Positions 46,057-54,389 are shown, counted from the first letter of the stretch. The stretch is DNA of 64,000 nucleotides from Nocardioides rubriscoriae (GCF_008087085.1 NZ_VIYJ01000014.1:1-64000); one strand, 5' to 3'. Notes: generated from the sequence alone by a model not told the origin. A program made the numbers and translations.

Positions 46057-46856
46057 GGGCGGTCGACCTCGCGAGCCAGGGCCTCGATCCAGGCCAGCCC
46101 GGCGAACGCGAAGGCGATCCCGAGCGCCAGGCAGCCGAGCCCGACAGGGGTGGTGAGCAGGAAGCCCCACGGGTCGCCACCGGCGCCGTTGCCCATCGAC
46201 AGCGCGAGCAGGGGCAGCGCGGCCACGAGACGGGCGGTCGCCCGGGCCGAGGCGAGCTCGCCCTCGACCACCCGGCGGGTCGCCTGGGCGTCGCGCAGGC
46301 CGAGGGCCACCCGGTCGAGGGTGTCGGCCAGGCCCTCGCCGGTGCGGTGGGCGACCTGCCAGGCCGCGGCGACCACGCGCAGGTCGGCGGCCCCGGGGCG
46401 CTCGGCCAGCGAGCGCCAGGCGGCGGGGACGTCGGCCCCGACCCGGTGGGCCTCGGCGACCGGGCCCAGCGCGGGCCAGTCCTCGGCCGCGCGGTCGAGC
46501 GCGAGGGCCGAGGGCCTCCCGGCGGCGAGCTCGGCCGCGAGGGACTCGCAGGTCTCGAGCACCCGGGCCGCCGTGGCGCCCGCGGCCAGCCGTGCGGCGC
46601 GGGCCCGCCACAGCCGCCGCCCGGCCAGGCAGGCCGCGACGAGCACGACCCCGAGGACCACCAGCCGGGGCGAGCCCCGTCCGACGAACAGGAGCCCGAC
46701 GACGAGGGCACCGGCGACGCCGACGGGCCCGAGCGTCTGCGACCGCGGGCCACGACCCTCGGCGGACTCCGGCGCCGGCGACCGTGGCCGGCCGGGCACC
46801 GCCAGTGCCGCGGCCGCTGCCGCAGCCGCCATCGCGAGCAGGGCGGACGCGCTCAC
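46053..46856 (-). CDS. tadB: TadB-like inner-membrane platform protein
   Basis: This 267-residue protein starts at GTG 46856 with an Ala-rich membrane helix. A T2SSF-type domain (ETCESLAAELAAGRPSALALDRAAED, QVAHRTGEGLADTLDRVALGLRD) and two C-terminal helices follow. Together with TadC it anchors the TadA ATPase. It overlaps its neighbours on both sides by 4 bp. Confidence 0.85.
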   Translation of the reverse strand: MSASALLAMAAAAAAAALAVPGRPRSPAPESAEGRGPRSQTLGPVGVAGALVVGLLFVGRGSPRLVVLGVVLVAACLAGRRLWRARAARLAAGATAARVLETCESLAAELAAGRPSALALDRAAEDWPALGPVAEAHRVGADVPAAWRSLAERPGAADLRVVAAAWQVAHRTGEGLADTLDRVALGLRDAQATRRVVEGELASARATARLVAALPLLALSMGNGAGGDPWGFLLTTPVGLGCLALGIAFAFAGLAWIEALAREVDRP

Positions 46857-48019
46857 GCGCGGCCCTGGTCGAGCCGGGAGAGCAGCCGGTCAATCGCCGG
46901 GCCCTCGTGCAGCGACAGGGTCGGGCCCACCTCGAGCGCGACGTCCATGGTCACCAGGCCGGCGGCGTCGCGGCCGGGGACGGCGACCTGGGCGACCCGG
47001 CGTGACCCGTCGGGCCCGCGGGCGAGGTGGACGACCACGTCGACGGCTGAGGCCAGCTGGCTGTGGGCGGCTTCGCGACCGAGGCCTGCCGCCAGCGCGA
47101 GAGCCTCGACGCGTGCCGGGACGTCGACCGCGGAGTTGGCGTGGAGGGTGCCGCAGCCACCCTCGTGGCCGGTGTTGAGGGCCGCGAGCAGCTCGACGAC
47201 CTCTCCGCCACGCACCTCGCCCAGGACCAGCCGGTCGGGGCGCATCCGCAGGGCCTGGCGGACCAGCGTGCGCAGGTCGACCGCGCCGGCCCCCTCGGCG
47301 TTGGGCGGGCGGGCCTCGAGCCCGACCACGTGGGGGTGGTCGGGACGCAGCTCGGAGGCGTCCTCGACGACCACGATGCGTTCGCCGGGCGGCAGCCGCG
47401 ACAGCAGCGCGGCGAGCAGCGTGGTCTTGCCGGTGCCGGTGCCGCCGCTGACCAGGAACGGCAGGCGCGCCGCGAGCACCCGCTCGAGCAGCCGGGCGAC
47501 CGGGGCGGTGAGGGTGCGGGCCGCGACCAGCTCGTCGAGGGTGAACCCACCGCGGCGCGGCACCCGCAGCGAGATCGCCGTGCCGGGCCGGGCGATGGGG
47601 GCGAGGACGGCGTGGAAGCGGGTGCCGTCGGCCAGGCGCAGGTCGACGAACGGCGAGGCGTCGTCGAGGCGACGGCCGCCGAGGGAGGCCAGGCGCTGGG
47701 CCAGGCGGCGTACGGACGCCTCGTCGGGGAAGGAGACCGTGCTGCGCTCGAGCCCGGCGCCCCGGTCGAGGTAGACCTCGCCGGACCCGTTGACGACGAC
47801 GTCGGTCACCCCGGGCAGCGCGAGCAGGGGCTCGAGCGGACCGGCGCCGACGACGTCGCGCCGCAGCAGCTCGTGCACGGCGAGCACGGTGGCGTCACCG
47901 ACCGGGCGGCCGGTGTCGCGCAGCGCCTCGGCGACGCGATGGGGGGTCAGGTCGCCAGGGGTGCGTGCGAGCCGCTCGCGCACGGCGTCGACCAGCCCGG
48001 CGGGCAGGGCCTCGATCAC
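46853..48019 (-). CDS. tadA: TadA-type pilus assembly ATPase
   Basis: This 388-residue secretion ATPase (GTG 48019) has a short N-terminal domain, then VVVNGSGEVYLDRG and the RecA-like core. Walker A is GGTGTGKTTLLAALL, the Asp box VVVEDASELRPDHPHVV, the Walker B region DRLVLGEVRGGE and the His box GTLHANSA. It is the CpaF/TadA class that powers Flp pilus extension and, in some species, retraction. It is slightly shorter than proteobacterial CpaF. Confidence 0.92.
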   Translation of the reverse strand: MIEALPAGLVDAVRERLARTPGDLTPHRVAEALRDTGRPVGDATVLAVHELLRRDVVGAGPLEPLLALPGVTDVVVNGSGEVYLDRGAGLERSTVSFPDEASVRRLAQRLASLGGRRLDDASPFVDLRLADGTRFHAVLAPIARPGTAISLRVPRRGGFTLDELVAARTLTAPVARLLERVLAARLPFLVSGGTGTGKTTLLAALLSRLPPGERIVVVEDASELRPDHPHVVGLEARPPNAEGAGAVDLRTLVRQALRMRPDRLVLGEVRGGEVVELLAALNTGHEGGCGTLHANSAVDVPARVEALALAAGLGREAAHSQLASAVDVVVHLARGPDGSRRVAQVAVPGRDAAGLVTMDVALEVGPTLSLHEGPAIDRLLSRLDQGRA

Positions 48020-49119
48020 GCCGCGACCCGACGGGCGGCGCCGGGCGCGGCCAGCAGCGCGAGGAGGTCGGCGCAGGCCCGGGCCAGCGGGCTGCGGGGG
48101 TTGCGGACGGGACCGAGGCCGAGGTCGATCGACTCGTCGAGCGCGCGCTGGTGGGGGACGGCGCCGAGCACCGGCGTGCCTGCGGCACGCGACACCTCGT
48201 GGGCGAGCAGCCCGCCGCCGCGCAGCACGAGGCCGAGGTCGGCGCGTCCGTCGTGGCGCGCGCAGACCCGGGCCGCCGACGCGACGCCGGCGACGGTCGC
48301 CACCGTCGCCACCAGCACCAGGTCGCAGCGCGCGACCACCTCGTCGAGCAGGGGGTCGGGGGTGCGCGGGAGGTCGACGACGACCGTGTCGTGGCCGCGT
48401 CGCGCCGCCGACAGGGCCTCGCGGACCGCGAACGCCTGCAGGGTCGCGGTGGTGCCGGCGTACCAGGTGAGGACGCCGAGCCGACCGCGTCGCGGCAAGG
48501 CCTCGCGCAGGGCGCGGGCGCTGAGCCGCCCGGTGGTCTGGCACAGCGCGTCCCAGCGGAACCCGTCGTGGCGGTCGAGCCCGAGGACCCGGTCGAGCCC
48601 GGGGCCCAGGGGGTCGCAGTCGATGACGACGGTCTCGCCGGTCTGCGCGGCGACCTGGCCCAGGGAGCAGGCCAGCGTGGTCGCCCCGGCGCCGCCCGAC
48701 CCACCGACGACGCCGACCACGAGCCCGCGCGGGCGGGCCGCCTCGCCGAGGTCGGTGAGGGTCTCGACCACCCAGCCCTCGGAGCGGGGCAGCTCGGCGA
48801 CGTTCTCGGCGCCGAGGCCGAGGCCGGCCCGGAAGAGCGCGGTGTCGGTGGCGCCCCAGGCGATGACGTGGACGCCGTCGCGCCGGTCGGGCCCGAGCTC
48901 GGCCAGCCGACCGGCCAGGTCGCCGCCGACCAGGACGACGGGCGCGCGCGCCCACGAGCGCAGCGCGCCCCCGGGATCGGCGACGACCTCGGGGGTCACG
49001 CCGGCGGCCGCGGCCAGGCGCAGCAGCTCGTCGCGCAGGGCGGGGTCGGCGGTGACGACCAGAGGAGCGTCGTGGCGAGGGGTCTGGTGGGAGGTCCGGG
49101 GTGCATGGTCGAGGGGCAT
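48016..49119 (-). CDS. ssd: CpaE/Ssd-like septum-site or pilus-localising ATPase
   Basis: This 367-residue protein starts at ATG 49119. The N-terminal receiver-like domain lacks phosphorylation hallmarks. The C-terminal MinD/ParA-type domain has the deviant Walker motif VVGGSGGAGATTLACSLG and VVIDCDPLGPGLDRVLG. It heads the tad operon, equivalent in position to mycobacterial Rv3660c (Ssd). It probably positions the pilus machine or affects septum placement. Confidence 0.87.
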   Translation of the reverse strand: MPLDHAPRTSHQTPRHDAPLVVTADPALRDELLRLAAAAGVTPEVVADPGGALRSWARAPVVLVGGDLAGRLAELGPDRRDGVHVIAWGATDTALFRAGLGLGAENVAELPRSEGWVVETLTDLGEAARPRGLVVGVVGGSGGAGATTLACSLGQVAAQTGETVVIDCDPLGPGLDRVLGLDRHDGFRWDALCQTTGRLSARALREALPRRGRLGVLTWYAGTTATLQAFAVREALSAARRGHDTVVVDLPRTPDPLLDEVVARCDLVLVATVATVAGVASAARVCARHDGRADLGLVLRGGGLLAHEVSRAAGTPVLGAVPHQRALDESIDLGLGPVRNPRSPLARACADLLALLAAPGAARRVAA

Positions 49120-49216
49120 GGACGAGGGTTGCCCGCCGCCGCGAGCGCCCACCCCCGGCGGCGTACGGCCTGGGGACGACGCGGGGCGCAGCGGCCCTGT
49201 GGACGGCTCCGGGTCG

Positions 49217-49245
49217 TTTCCACGGGCTTTCCACGTGCTTTCCAC
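49217..49245. promoter_or_regulatory. Three TTTCCAC repeats at 11-bp spacing
   Basis: TTTCCAC occurs at 49217, 49228 and 49239, each exactly one helical turn apart, in the 185-bp divergent promoter region between the tad operon and the HAD gene. Phased direct repeats of this kind often bind an activator or repressor. Confidence 0.45.
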
Positions 49246-49304
49246 AGACGACGGCCCGGCTCGGCGCACCCTTTCGGGCCGGTCGGTCCACCTACGATGA
49301 CGGC

Positions 49305-50102
49305 ATGACCCGCGCGGCGGCGTTCTTCGACCTCGACAAGACCATCATCGCGAAGTCGAGCACCCTGGCCTTCTCCAAGCCCTTCCAGGCCGGCGGTCTG
49401 ATCTCGCGACGAGCGGTGCTGCGCTCGGCGTACGCCCAGTTCGTCTTCCTGGCCGGCGGAGCCGACCACGACCAGATGGAGAAGCTGCGGCAGTTCATGT
49501 CGAGCCTGGTCGCCGGCTGGGACGTCGCCACCGTGCGCGAGATCGTCGCCGAGACCCTCCACCACGTCGTCGACCCGATCGTCTACGACGAGGCCGTCAG
49601 CCTGATCGCGGAGCACAGCCTGGCCGGGCGCGACGTCGTGATCGTCTCGGCGTCGGGCACCGAGGTCGTCGAGCCGATCGGCGAGCTGCTCGGCGCCGAC
49701 TACGTCGTGGCGTCGCGGCTCGAGGTCGTCGACGGCAAGTACACCGGCGAGATCGACTACTACGCGTTCGGCAAGGAGAAGGCCCGCGCCATCGAGCAGC
49801 TGGCCCGCGACCGCGGCTACGACCTGACGCAGTGCTACGGCTACAGCGACTCGGTGACCGACGTGCCGATGCTCGCCGCCGTCGGCTTCCCGCACGCCGT
49901 CAACCCCGACAAGGACCTGCGCAAGGAGGCCGCCTCGCGCGGCTGGCCGGTCCTGGTCTTCGTCAAGCCGGTCGCGCTCGAGTCGCGGGTGCCGCTGCCG
50001 CCGGCCAAGCAGACCCTGGCCGCGCTCGCCGTCGGTGGGGCGTTCGCCGTCGGCGGGGTGCTGTGGACCAACGCGCGCAAGAAGCAGCGCGGCGTGACCT
50101 GA
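49305..50102 (+). CDS. HAD-IB family hydrolase (SerB-like)
   Basis: This 265-residue protein starts at ATG 49305. The HAD motif I is FFDLDKTI (D9, D11), motif II VIVSASGTEVV and motif IV YGYSDSVTDVPML. A C-terminal hydrophobic segment (AALAVGGAFAVGGVLW) followed by lysines suggests a tail anchor. HAD-IB members with such tails include phosphoserine- and lysophospholipid-type phosphatases. It is divergent from the tad operon, a conserved actinobacterial arrangement. Confidence 0.88.
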   Translation: MTRAAAFFDLDKTIIAKSSTLAFSKPFQAGGLISRRAVLRSAYAQFVFLAGGADHDQMEKLRQFMSSLVAGWDVATVREIVAETLHHVVDPIVYDEAVSLIAEHSLAGRDVVIVSASGTEVVEPIGELLGADYVVASRLEVVDGKYTGEIDYYAFGKEKARAIEQLARDRGYDLTQCYGYSDSVTDVPMLAAVGFPHAVNPDKDLRKEAASRGWPVLVFVKPVALESRVPLPPAKQTLAALAVGGAFAVGGVLWTNARKKQRGVT

Positions 50103-50191
50103 TCCACCCCGTCGCACCGGCGCACGCGTCCGGCGTGCAGGGCGGAACCTTCCACCTGCCCACCACTGGCGCGGGCTCCTAGCGTCGCCCC

Positions 50192-50695
50192 ATGACCTTC
50201 GACCAGCTGGGCCACCTCGCCGACCGGGCGCCGCAGGCACCGACCGTCGCGCTGCGCCTCGTCACGACGTACGACGGCCGCACCCGTCGCATCGACCTCG
50301 CCCTGGCGGGCGCTGCGTCGGTGGCGGTCGAGGACGGCGAGGCCACGACGTTCCCGACCGACCAGCTGTGGCCGGTGGTGCGGGGGCTGCTGCCGCCGCT
50401 GCCGCAGCTGACCGCCGACCCCGAGGGGCGCCCCGCGACCGACCACCGCGAGCCCGGGCCGGGCTTCGCCGACGAGTGCCGGGCGTTCGTCGCGCTCGCG
50501 ACCGTCGCCGACGAGCGCGTCAGCGTCCGCACCTGGCTGGCGACCGACGACGAGCTGTGGGCGGTCGCGCCGCAGGCCGACGGCACCACCGACCTCAGCC
50601 CCGCGGCCGACGGCGCTGTCGCCGACCTGCTCGTGTGGGACGTGACCGCGGCCCTGGAGGTGCTGGTGGCGCAGGCCGAGCGACGGGCGTCCTGA
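50192..50695 (+). CDS. Hypothetical soluble protein, first gene of WXG-lipase module
   Basis: This 167-residue protein has no signal peptide, membrane helix or cysteine pair except ADECRAF. It has an N-terminal beta-rich region (VALRLVTTYDGRTRRIDLALAGAASVAVEDGEATTF) and an acidic C-terminal half. It ends 2 bp before the WXG-lipase gene, so the two are certainly co-translated. Position suggests a chaperone or secretion-associated partner. I recognise no family. Confidence 0.7.
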   Translation: MTFDQLGHLADRAPQAPTVALRLVTTYDGRTRRIDLALAGAASVAVEDGEATTFPTDQLWPVVRGLLPPLPQLTADPEGRPATDHREPGPGFADECRAFVALATVADERVSVRTWLATDDELWAVAPQADGTTDLSPAADGAVADLLVWDVTAALEVLVAQAERRAS

Positions 50696-50697
50696 CC

Positions 50698-52059
50698 ATG
50701 ACCACGCTGGGGATGGACACCGAGGCCGGGCTGGCGGCCTCGACCGAGCTCGACCGCGGCTCGCAGCGCATCGCCGAGCTCGCGACGCGCCTCGACGGCG
50801 CGCTGCGCTCCTTCGAGTGGACCGGCCTCGACGCCGAGCGCACCCTCGACGCCTGGCAGCACACCGAGCGGCCTGCCCTCGACGCGACCGTCACCCGGCT
50901 CGCCGAGATGGCGCTGCAGGTCCGGCAGGAGGCCCAGGCCCAGGACGTCGTGTCCGGCGACGGCTCGTCGCCGGTCACCGGCGACGGTGGGGTCGTCACA
51001 TCGGCTCAACCACAGGGGTTCTTCGCCTCGGTCGGGCAGTTCCTCACCGACCGCATCGCCGCGGCGTACGACGGGGCGGTGCGCACGCTCGGCCACGCGG
51101 GCGGCCCGCTGGGCCAGGTCGGCGACGTGCTCACCGGCCGCCAGGACCACTCGGTCTCCGAGATCGCTGCGAGCGCCCTGCTCACCCTGGGCTCGGCGGC
51201 CGGCACCGTCGCCAACCTGGTCACCGGCAAGGAGCAGCACGTGCTCGGCGAGGGCACCGGTGTCGCCGGGGTCCCGACCGTCGTGCCCGCCCAGGGCGCG
51301 GGCAGCCTCTACCACCCCGCCCTCGCCCCGCCCACCGACCTGCCCGGCCTGATGCAGAGCGTCACCGACTCCTACCAGGTCGGCGCCGACCCCTCGGGCG
51401 GCAGCGGCGACGTGCGCATCACCCGCGTCGACAACGGGTCGGGGCCGGCGTACGTCGTGTCGATCCCCGGCACCGAGACCTGGTCGCCGGTGGCCGGGTC
51501 CGAGCCGCGCGACTTGTCGGCCAACCTGCAGCTCGTGGCCGGCAACCCGACGGCCGCGGCCGAGTCGGTGCGCGCGGCGATGGACGCCGCCGGCATCCCG
51601 CCCGGCTCCCCGGTGATGCTCGTGGGTCACAGCCAGGGCGGCATCATCGCCGCCCAGCTGGCCTCCGACCCGACGTTCGTGCGTCACTACGGCGTCACCA
51701 ACCTGCTCACCTACGGCGCCCCCATCGACCACGTGCAGCTGGCGCCCGGCGTCGAGGCCCTACAGGTGCAGCACCGCTTCGACCTCGTGCCGCGCCTCGA
51801 CCTCGGCGGCGTCGACGTGCACGGGGTCGACCCCCACACCCACGTCACCGCGGTGACGCTCGACAGCCCCGGCGGCGTCCTCGGCGTCGTCACCAACCAC
51901 GACCACACGGCCTACATCAACTCGGTGCGCGACGCCATGGCCGGCGACAGCGACGCCGGTCGTATCCTCCGGGACTACCAGTCCACGCTCTCGCCGTTCC
52001 TCGTCACCGCGACCGGCACCGCGACCGCGATCGACGTGCCGGTCACCCGCCGGCCCTGA
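50698..52059 (+). CDS. WXG100-like domain fused to an alpha/beta hydrolase (lipase)
   Basis: This 453-residue protein starts at ATG 50698. Residues 1-85 are a predicted helical hairpin with a WxG turn (SFEWTGLDAERTLDAWQ, W41-T-G43), like WXG100/LXG export modules. A Gly/Ala-rich linker (residues 86-215) follows, then a lipase-like alpha/beta hydrolase with nucleophile S312 (VGHSQGG) and a probable His in VTNHDHTAYI. No Sec signal is present. This layout fits a type VII-type secreted enzyme or effector, although no ESX genes lie in the window. Confidence 0.72.
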   Translation: MTTLGMDTEAGLAASTELDRGSQRIAELATRLDGALRSFEWTGLDAERTLDAWQHTERPALDATVTRLAEMALQVRQEAQAQDVVSGDGSSPVTGDGGVVTSAQPQGFFASVGQFLTDRIAAAYDGAVRTLGHAGGPLGQVGDVLTGRQDHSVSEIAASALLTLGSAAGTVANLVTGKEQHVLGEGTGVAGVPTVVPAQGAGSLYHPALAPPTDLPGLMQSVTDSYQVGADPSGGSGDVRITRVDNGSGPAYVVSIPGTETWSPVAGSEPRDLSANLQLVAGNPTAAAESVRAAMDAAGIPPGSPVMLVGHSQGGIIAAQLASDPTFVRHYGVTNLLTYGAPIDHVQLAPGVEALQVQHRFDLVPRLDLGGVDVHGVDPHTHVTAVTLDSPGGVLGVVTNHDHTAYINSVRDAMAGDSDAGRILRDYQSTLSPFLVTATGTATAIDVPVTRRP

Positions 52060-52075
52060 CCTGGGGAGGCACCGG

Positions 52076-52432
52076 ATGGGCCTGCTCTCCAAGATGCTCG
52101 GCGGTCGCCCCGGCGAGGCCGCCATCAACGCCACGCTCGCCGACGCGGTGCGGGTGCTGCCGGGCGTCACCGGCCACTCGCTGCGCTACAACCACCAGCC
52201 CCAGGCCTCCGGCGCCGTCTCGGGGATCGTCGACGTGGCCGACTCAGCGACCTTCCTCGAGGTGCTGCGGACCGTACGCCGCGTGCTCGACGGGCTCCTC
52301 GGCGCCGGCGCCGACCGGGTCACCTTCTACCTCACCGGCCGCACTCCCGACGGGGTCCCGGTGACGCCCGGCGACCTCGGCCTCACACAGCCGCCGACCG
52401 GCCGCGAGGTCGCCCAACGACTGCTGTCGTGA
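52076..52432 (+). CDS. Hypothetical protein, third gene of WXG-lipase module
   Basis: This 118-residue protein (GGGAGG upstream of ATG 52076) has a basic amphipathic start (MGLLSKMLGGRPGE) and an alpha/beta body (TFLEVLRTVRRVLDGLLGAGADRVTFYLTGRTPDGVPVTPGDLGL). There are no cysteines or membrane segments. It is 16 bp after the WXG-lipase gene. A role as immunity or accessory protein is possible from position alone. Confidence 0.65.
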   Translation: MGLLSKMLGGRPGEAAINATLADAVRVLPGVTGHSLRYNHQPQASGAVSGIVDVADSATFLEVLRTVRRVLDGLLGAGADRVTFYLTGRTPDGVPVTPGDLGLTQPPTGREVAQRLLS

Positions 52433-52468
52433 CGGCGTCCGGCGCGCCCGACCCGCGAAAGTCAAGCC

Positions 52469-52497
52469 TTGTGTCGGCGGTCACACCGGCGTAGACA
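52469..52497 (+). promoter_or_regulatory. Promoter for the candidate RNA
   Basis: TTGTGT (52469-52474), a 17-bp spacer and TAGACA (52492-52497) form a good -35/-10 pair in a region with no downstream protein gene on this strand. It predicts a transcript start near 52504. Confidence 0.5.
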
Positions 52498-52504
52498 TGG
52501 AGTC

Positions 52505-52679
52505 AGGAAGACAACTCAAGAGCAGCACGTGAACCGGGTACCCACGCGGCGAACCACCCTTCTTGAGGGCGCCTGCCATCGGGATACTCCCGGGACAGCA
52601 AGCTGAGATTGCACGCTTGGTAGCCAGCGGTTCACGTGTTCGCGGTGGCGCTCAGGTCCTCGAGGACCCGGGCGCCACC
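52505..52679 (+). ncRNA. Candidate orphan structured RNA
   Basis: Between two convergent genes a promoter (52469-52497) is followed by an 11-bp perfect long-range stem, CACGTGAACCG (52526-52536) with CGGTTCACGTG (52628-52638). The stem closes about 90 bases that contain small hairpins (CCCT/AGGG near 52558, CGGGA/TCCCG near 52580, CAAGC/GCTTG near 52600). A strong terminator hairpin follows (52644-52679). The region has no plausible reading frame. It does not match SRP, 6C, tmRNA or a riboswitch that I can identify. The opposite strand could also be transcribed, because the stems are symmetric. Confidence 0.5.
52644..52679. terminator. Strong nested hairpin
   Basis: GGTGGCGC (52644-52651) pairs with GCGCCACC (52672-52679), and GGTCCT (52655-52660) with AGGACC (52663-52668). 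It lies 6 bp after the TetR stop on the other strand, so it can serve both directions. Confidence 0.65.
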
Positions 52680-52685
52680 TGCACG

Positions 52686-53219
52686 TCAGCCCACCAGCAC
52701 CTTCGCGGCCCGGTTGGCCGCAGCCGGCCCGGCGAGCTGTCGCAGCAGCAGCAGCCCGTCGACCAGGGCCAGGGCGGCCTCGGCCTCGCGACGTCGTACG
52801 GCGGGGGTGCCGACGAGCACCGTGGCAAACCAGTCGACCCAGCCGGCGACCAGCGGCGCGGCCAGCGAGCGGTAGGGCTCGGCACCGGCGGTCGCGAGCC
52901 CGACGGCCTCGAAGTAGAGGGCGAAGAGGGGGTCGACCTGCGGCCGGGCGAGCACCGGCCAGGCCCGGGCCACCAGGTCCCGGTGGTCACGCGCCCCACC
53001 GGACACGGCGTCGGCGAGCACGCCGACGAGCCGGTCGCCCAGCACGGTGAGCACCTGGGTCACCAGGTCGTCCTTGCTCGGGAAGTAGTAGACGATCGCG
53101 CGGTCGGTGACACCGAGCCGCGTCGCGAGCCGGCCGAAGGTGAGCCGGTGGAGGCCGTCCTCGAGGGCTGCGTCGACGGCACCCTGGAGCAGCTCCTCGC
53201 GCGTGTGTCGATAACCCAT
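52686..53219 (-). CDS. TetR family transcriptional regulator
   Basis: This 177-residue protein has an N-terminal TetR helix-turn-helix (TFGRLATRLGVTDRAIVYYFPSKDDLV, about residues 27-53) and an all-helical ligand domain. It is divergent from a small membrane protein gene; the 64 bp between them contain two related palindromes (53229-53267). It almost certainly represses both genes. The ligand is unknown. Confidence 0.9.
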   Translation of the reverse strand: MGYRHTREELLQGAVDAALEDGLHRLTFGRLATRLGVTDRAIVYYFPSKDDLVTQVLTVLGDRLVGVLADAVSGGARDHRDLVARAWPVLARPQVDPLFALYFEAVGLATAGAEPYRSLAAPLVAGWVDWFATVLVGTPAVRRREAEAALALVDGLLLLRQLAGPAAANRAAKVLVG

Positions 53220-53228
53220 GCCTTGATC

Positions 53229-53267
53229 GTAGTGATCACTACAGCTAGTTTATGTAGTAGTCACTAC
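53229..53267. promoter_or_regulatory. Two TetR-type operators
   Basis: GTAGTGATCACTAC (53229-53242) is a perfect 14-bp palindrome. GTAGTAGTCACTAC (53254-53267) is the same site with changed centre. Centre spacing is 25 bp. Both lie in the divergent promoter between the TetR gene and 53284-53664. Confidence 0.8.
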
Positions 53268-53283
53268 AAAGGAGGAGCACGCC

Positions 53284-53664
53284 ATGACGAGTGCACTGCA
53301 GATCCTGTCCGCCTCCCGCGCCGCCGTCGGCGCCGGCACATGGGCGGCTCCCGGCCCGTCGTGGCGCACGTTCGGCCTCGGCAGCCTCGCGGACGCCGGG
53401 CCCTCGGCCGGCATCATCAGCCGGCTGTTCGGCGCCCGCGAGCTCGCCCTGGCCCTCGGCCTGCGCCACCCCGACCCGGCCGTGCGCCGCGTGGTCCTGC
53501 AGGCCGGCCTGGCCATCGACAGCATCGACGTCGCGGCCAGCCTCATCGGCCTGCGCAACGGCGCCCCGAGGGCCACCCTGCTCGGCGTCGCGGCCGGGGC
53601 TGCCTCCTTCGTCGCCCTGGGCGCGGTCGCCCTCGGTCAGGATCGGCCAGGACGAGTGAGCTAG
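53284..53664 (+). CDS. Small membrane protein controlled by TetR
   Basis: This 126-residue protein starts at ATG 53284 behind AAGGAGG (53269-53275). It has about three hydrophobic segments (AGIISRLFGARELALALGL, AGLAIDSIDVAASLIGL, LLGVAAGAASFVALGAVAL), resembling DUF4267-type small membrane proteins. Being the only gene facing the TetR operators, it is the probable regulated target. Its TAG stop shares a CTAG with the stop of the convergent Fic-like gene. Confidence 0.75.
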   Translation: MTSALQILSASRAAVGAGTWAAPGPSWRTFGLGSLADAGPSAGIISRLFGARELALALGLRHPDPAVRRVVLQAGLAIDSIDVAASLIGLRNGAPRATLLGVAAGAASFVALGAVALGQDRPGRVS

Positions 53665-54389
53665 TCCGCGGCCCGCCGCAGCGGGCTCGCCTCCGCGGCG
53701 GCGGCGTAGGCCTCGGCGGCGTACAGGGTCCAGGCGTGCACGCCGGCAGCACCACCCTCGGCGTAGCCGCGCAGGTTGGACTCGTAGGCCTCCCGCAGCG
53801 CCAGGTGGCCGGCCTCGGGCACGATCAACGACTTCTCGTCGACGCCGCGCGCGACCAGCACGAGCCGCTCGACGGCGCGGGCCACGATGCCGTTGTGCGA
53901 CGGGAACGGTGCCGCCGTGACCAGCTCGGCGTGCACCAGGCCCGCGACGAGCAGGGCCGGAGCGTCGGTGTTCGAGGTCAGCACGGAGGCGATGTCGCGC
54001 AGCCGGGCGGCCGACTCGGCGTCGCGCGGGCGCCCCAACCGGTCGTCGGCGACCGACCCGGTGGCGGCCAGGGCGTGCACGCGGGCCAGGGCCTGCAGCG
54101 GCGAGCGCCCCAGCGTGGGCGCCAGCAAGAGCAGTTCGGTCGAGACCCGCACGCTGTCGACGGCGATCTCGTCGCCCTCGCCGCGCCGCACCTGCGCCAG
54201 CGTCGAGGTCGAGCCCTCGAGGACCGCACTGGCGTGGGCCCCACGTAACAGCGACTCGGCCGTCGTCTCGGGCGAGGTACGGCGCAGCCCGCGGTCGCGC
54301 AGCACCACGTCGATCCCGTCGCGCGCGGCGGCGTAGGCCGACGGGACGCCCTCGAGGGTCACCAGCCAGGCGAGGGGATCGGTGGTCAC
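53661..54389 (-). CDS. Fic-fold protein with degenerate catalytic motif
   Basis: This 242-residue protein contains a class II-type inhibitory motif (S54-A-V-L-E58-G59, matching S/TxxxE/D-G/N) ahead of a Fic-like helical core. The Fic motif HPFxxGNGRxxR reads APFPSHNGIVAR (160-171): the catalytic His is A160, the first Gly is H165 and the first Arg is I168. AMP transfer is therefore unlikely. The gene is present at this place in other actinomycetes, sometimes labelled oxidoreductase. Its role may be structural or regulatory. Confidence 0.7.
   Translation of the reverse strand: MTTDPLAWLVTLEGVPSAYAAARDGIDVVLRDRGLRRTSPETTAESLLRGAHASAVLEGSTSTLAQVRRGEGDEIAVDSVRVSTELLLLAPTLGRSPLQALARVHALAATGSVADDRLGRPRDAESAARLRDIASVLTSNTDAPALLVAGLVHAELVTAAPFPSHNGIVARAVERLVLVARGVDEKSLIVPEAGHLALREAYESNLRGYAEGGAAGVHAWTLYAAEAYAAAAEASPLRRAAD

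Noticed and set aside
49217..49245. TTTCCAC repeats as DnaA boxes or an origin
   Set aside because: They do not match the TTGTCCACA-type actinobacterial DnaA box and no dnaA/dnaN/gyr genes are near.
52580..52638. CTGAGA and CCAGCG in the candidate RNA recall the TPP riboswitch
   Set aside because: The other conserved TPP elements (GAACCTGAT, the paired P4/P5 arm) are missing and no thiamine gene follows.
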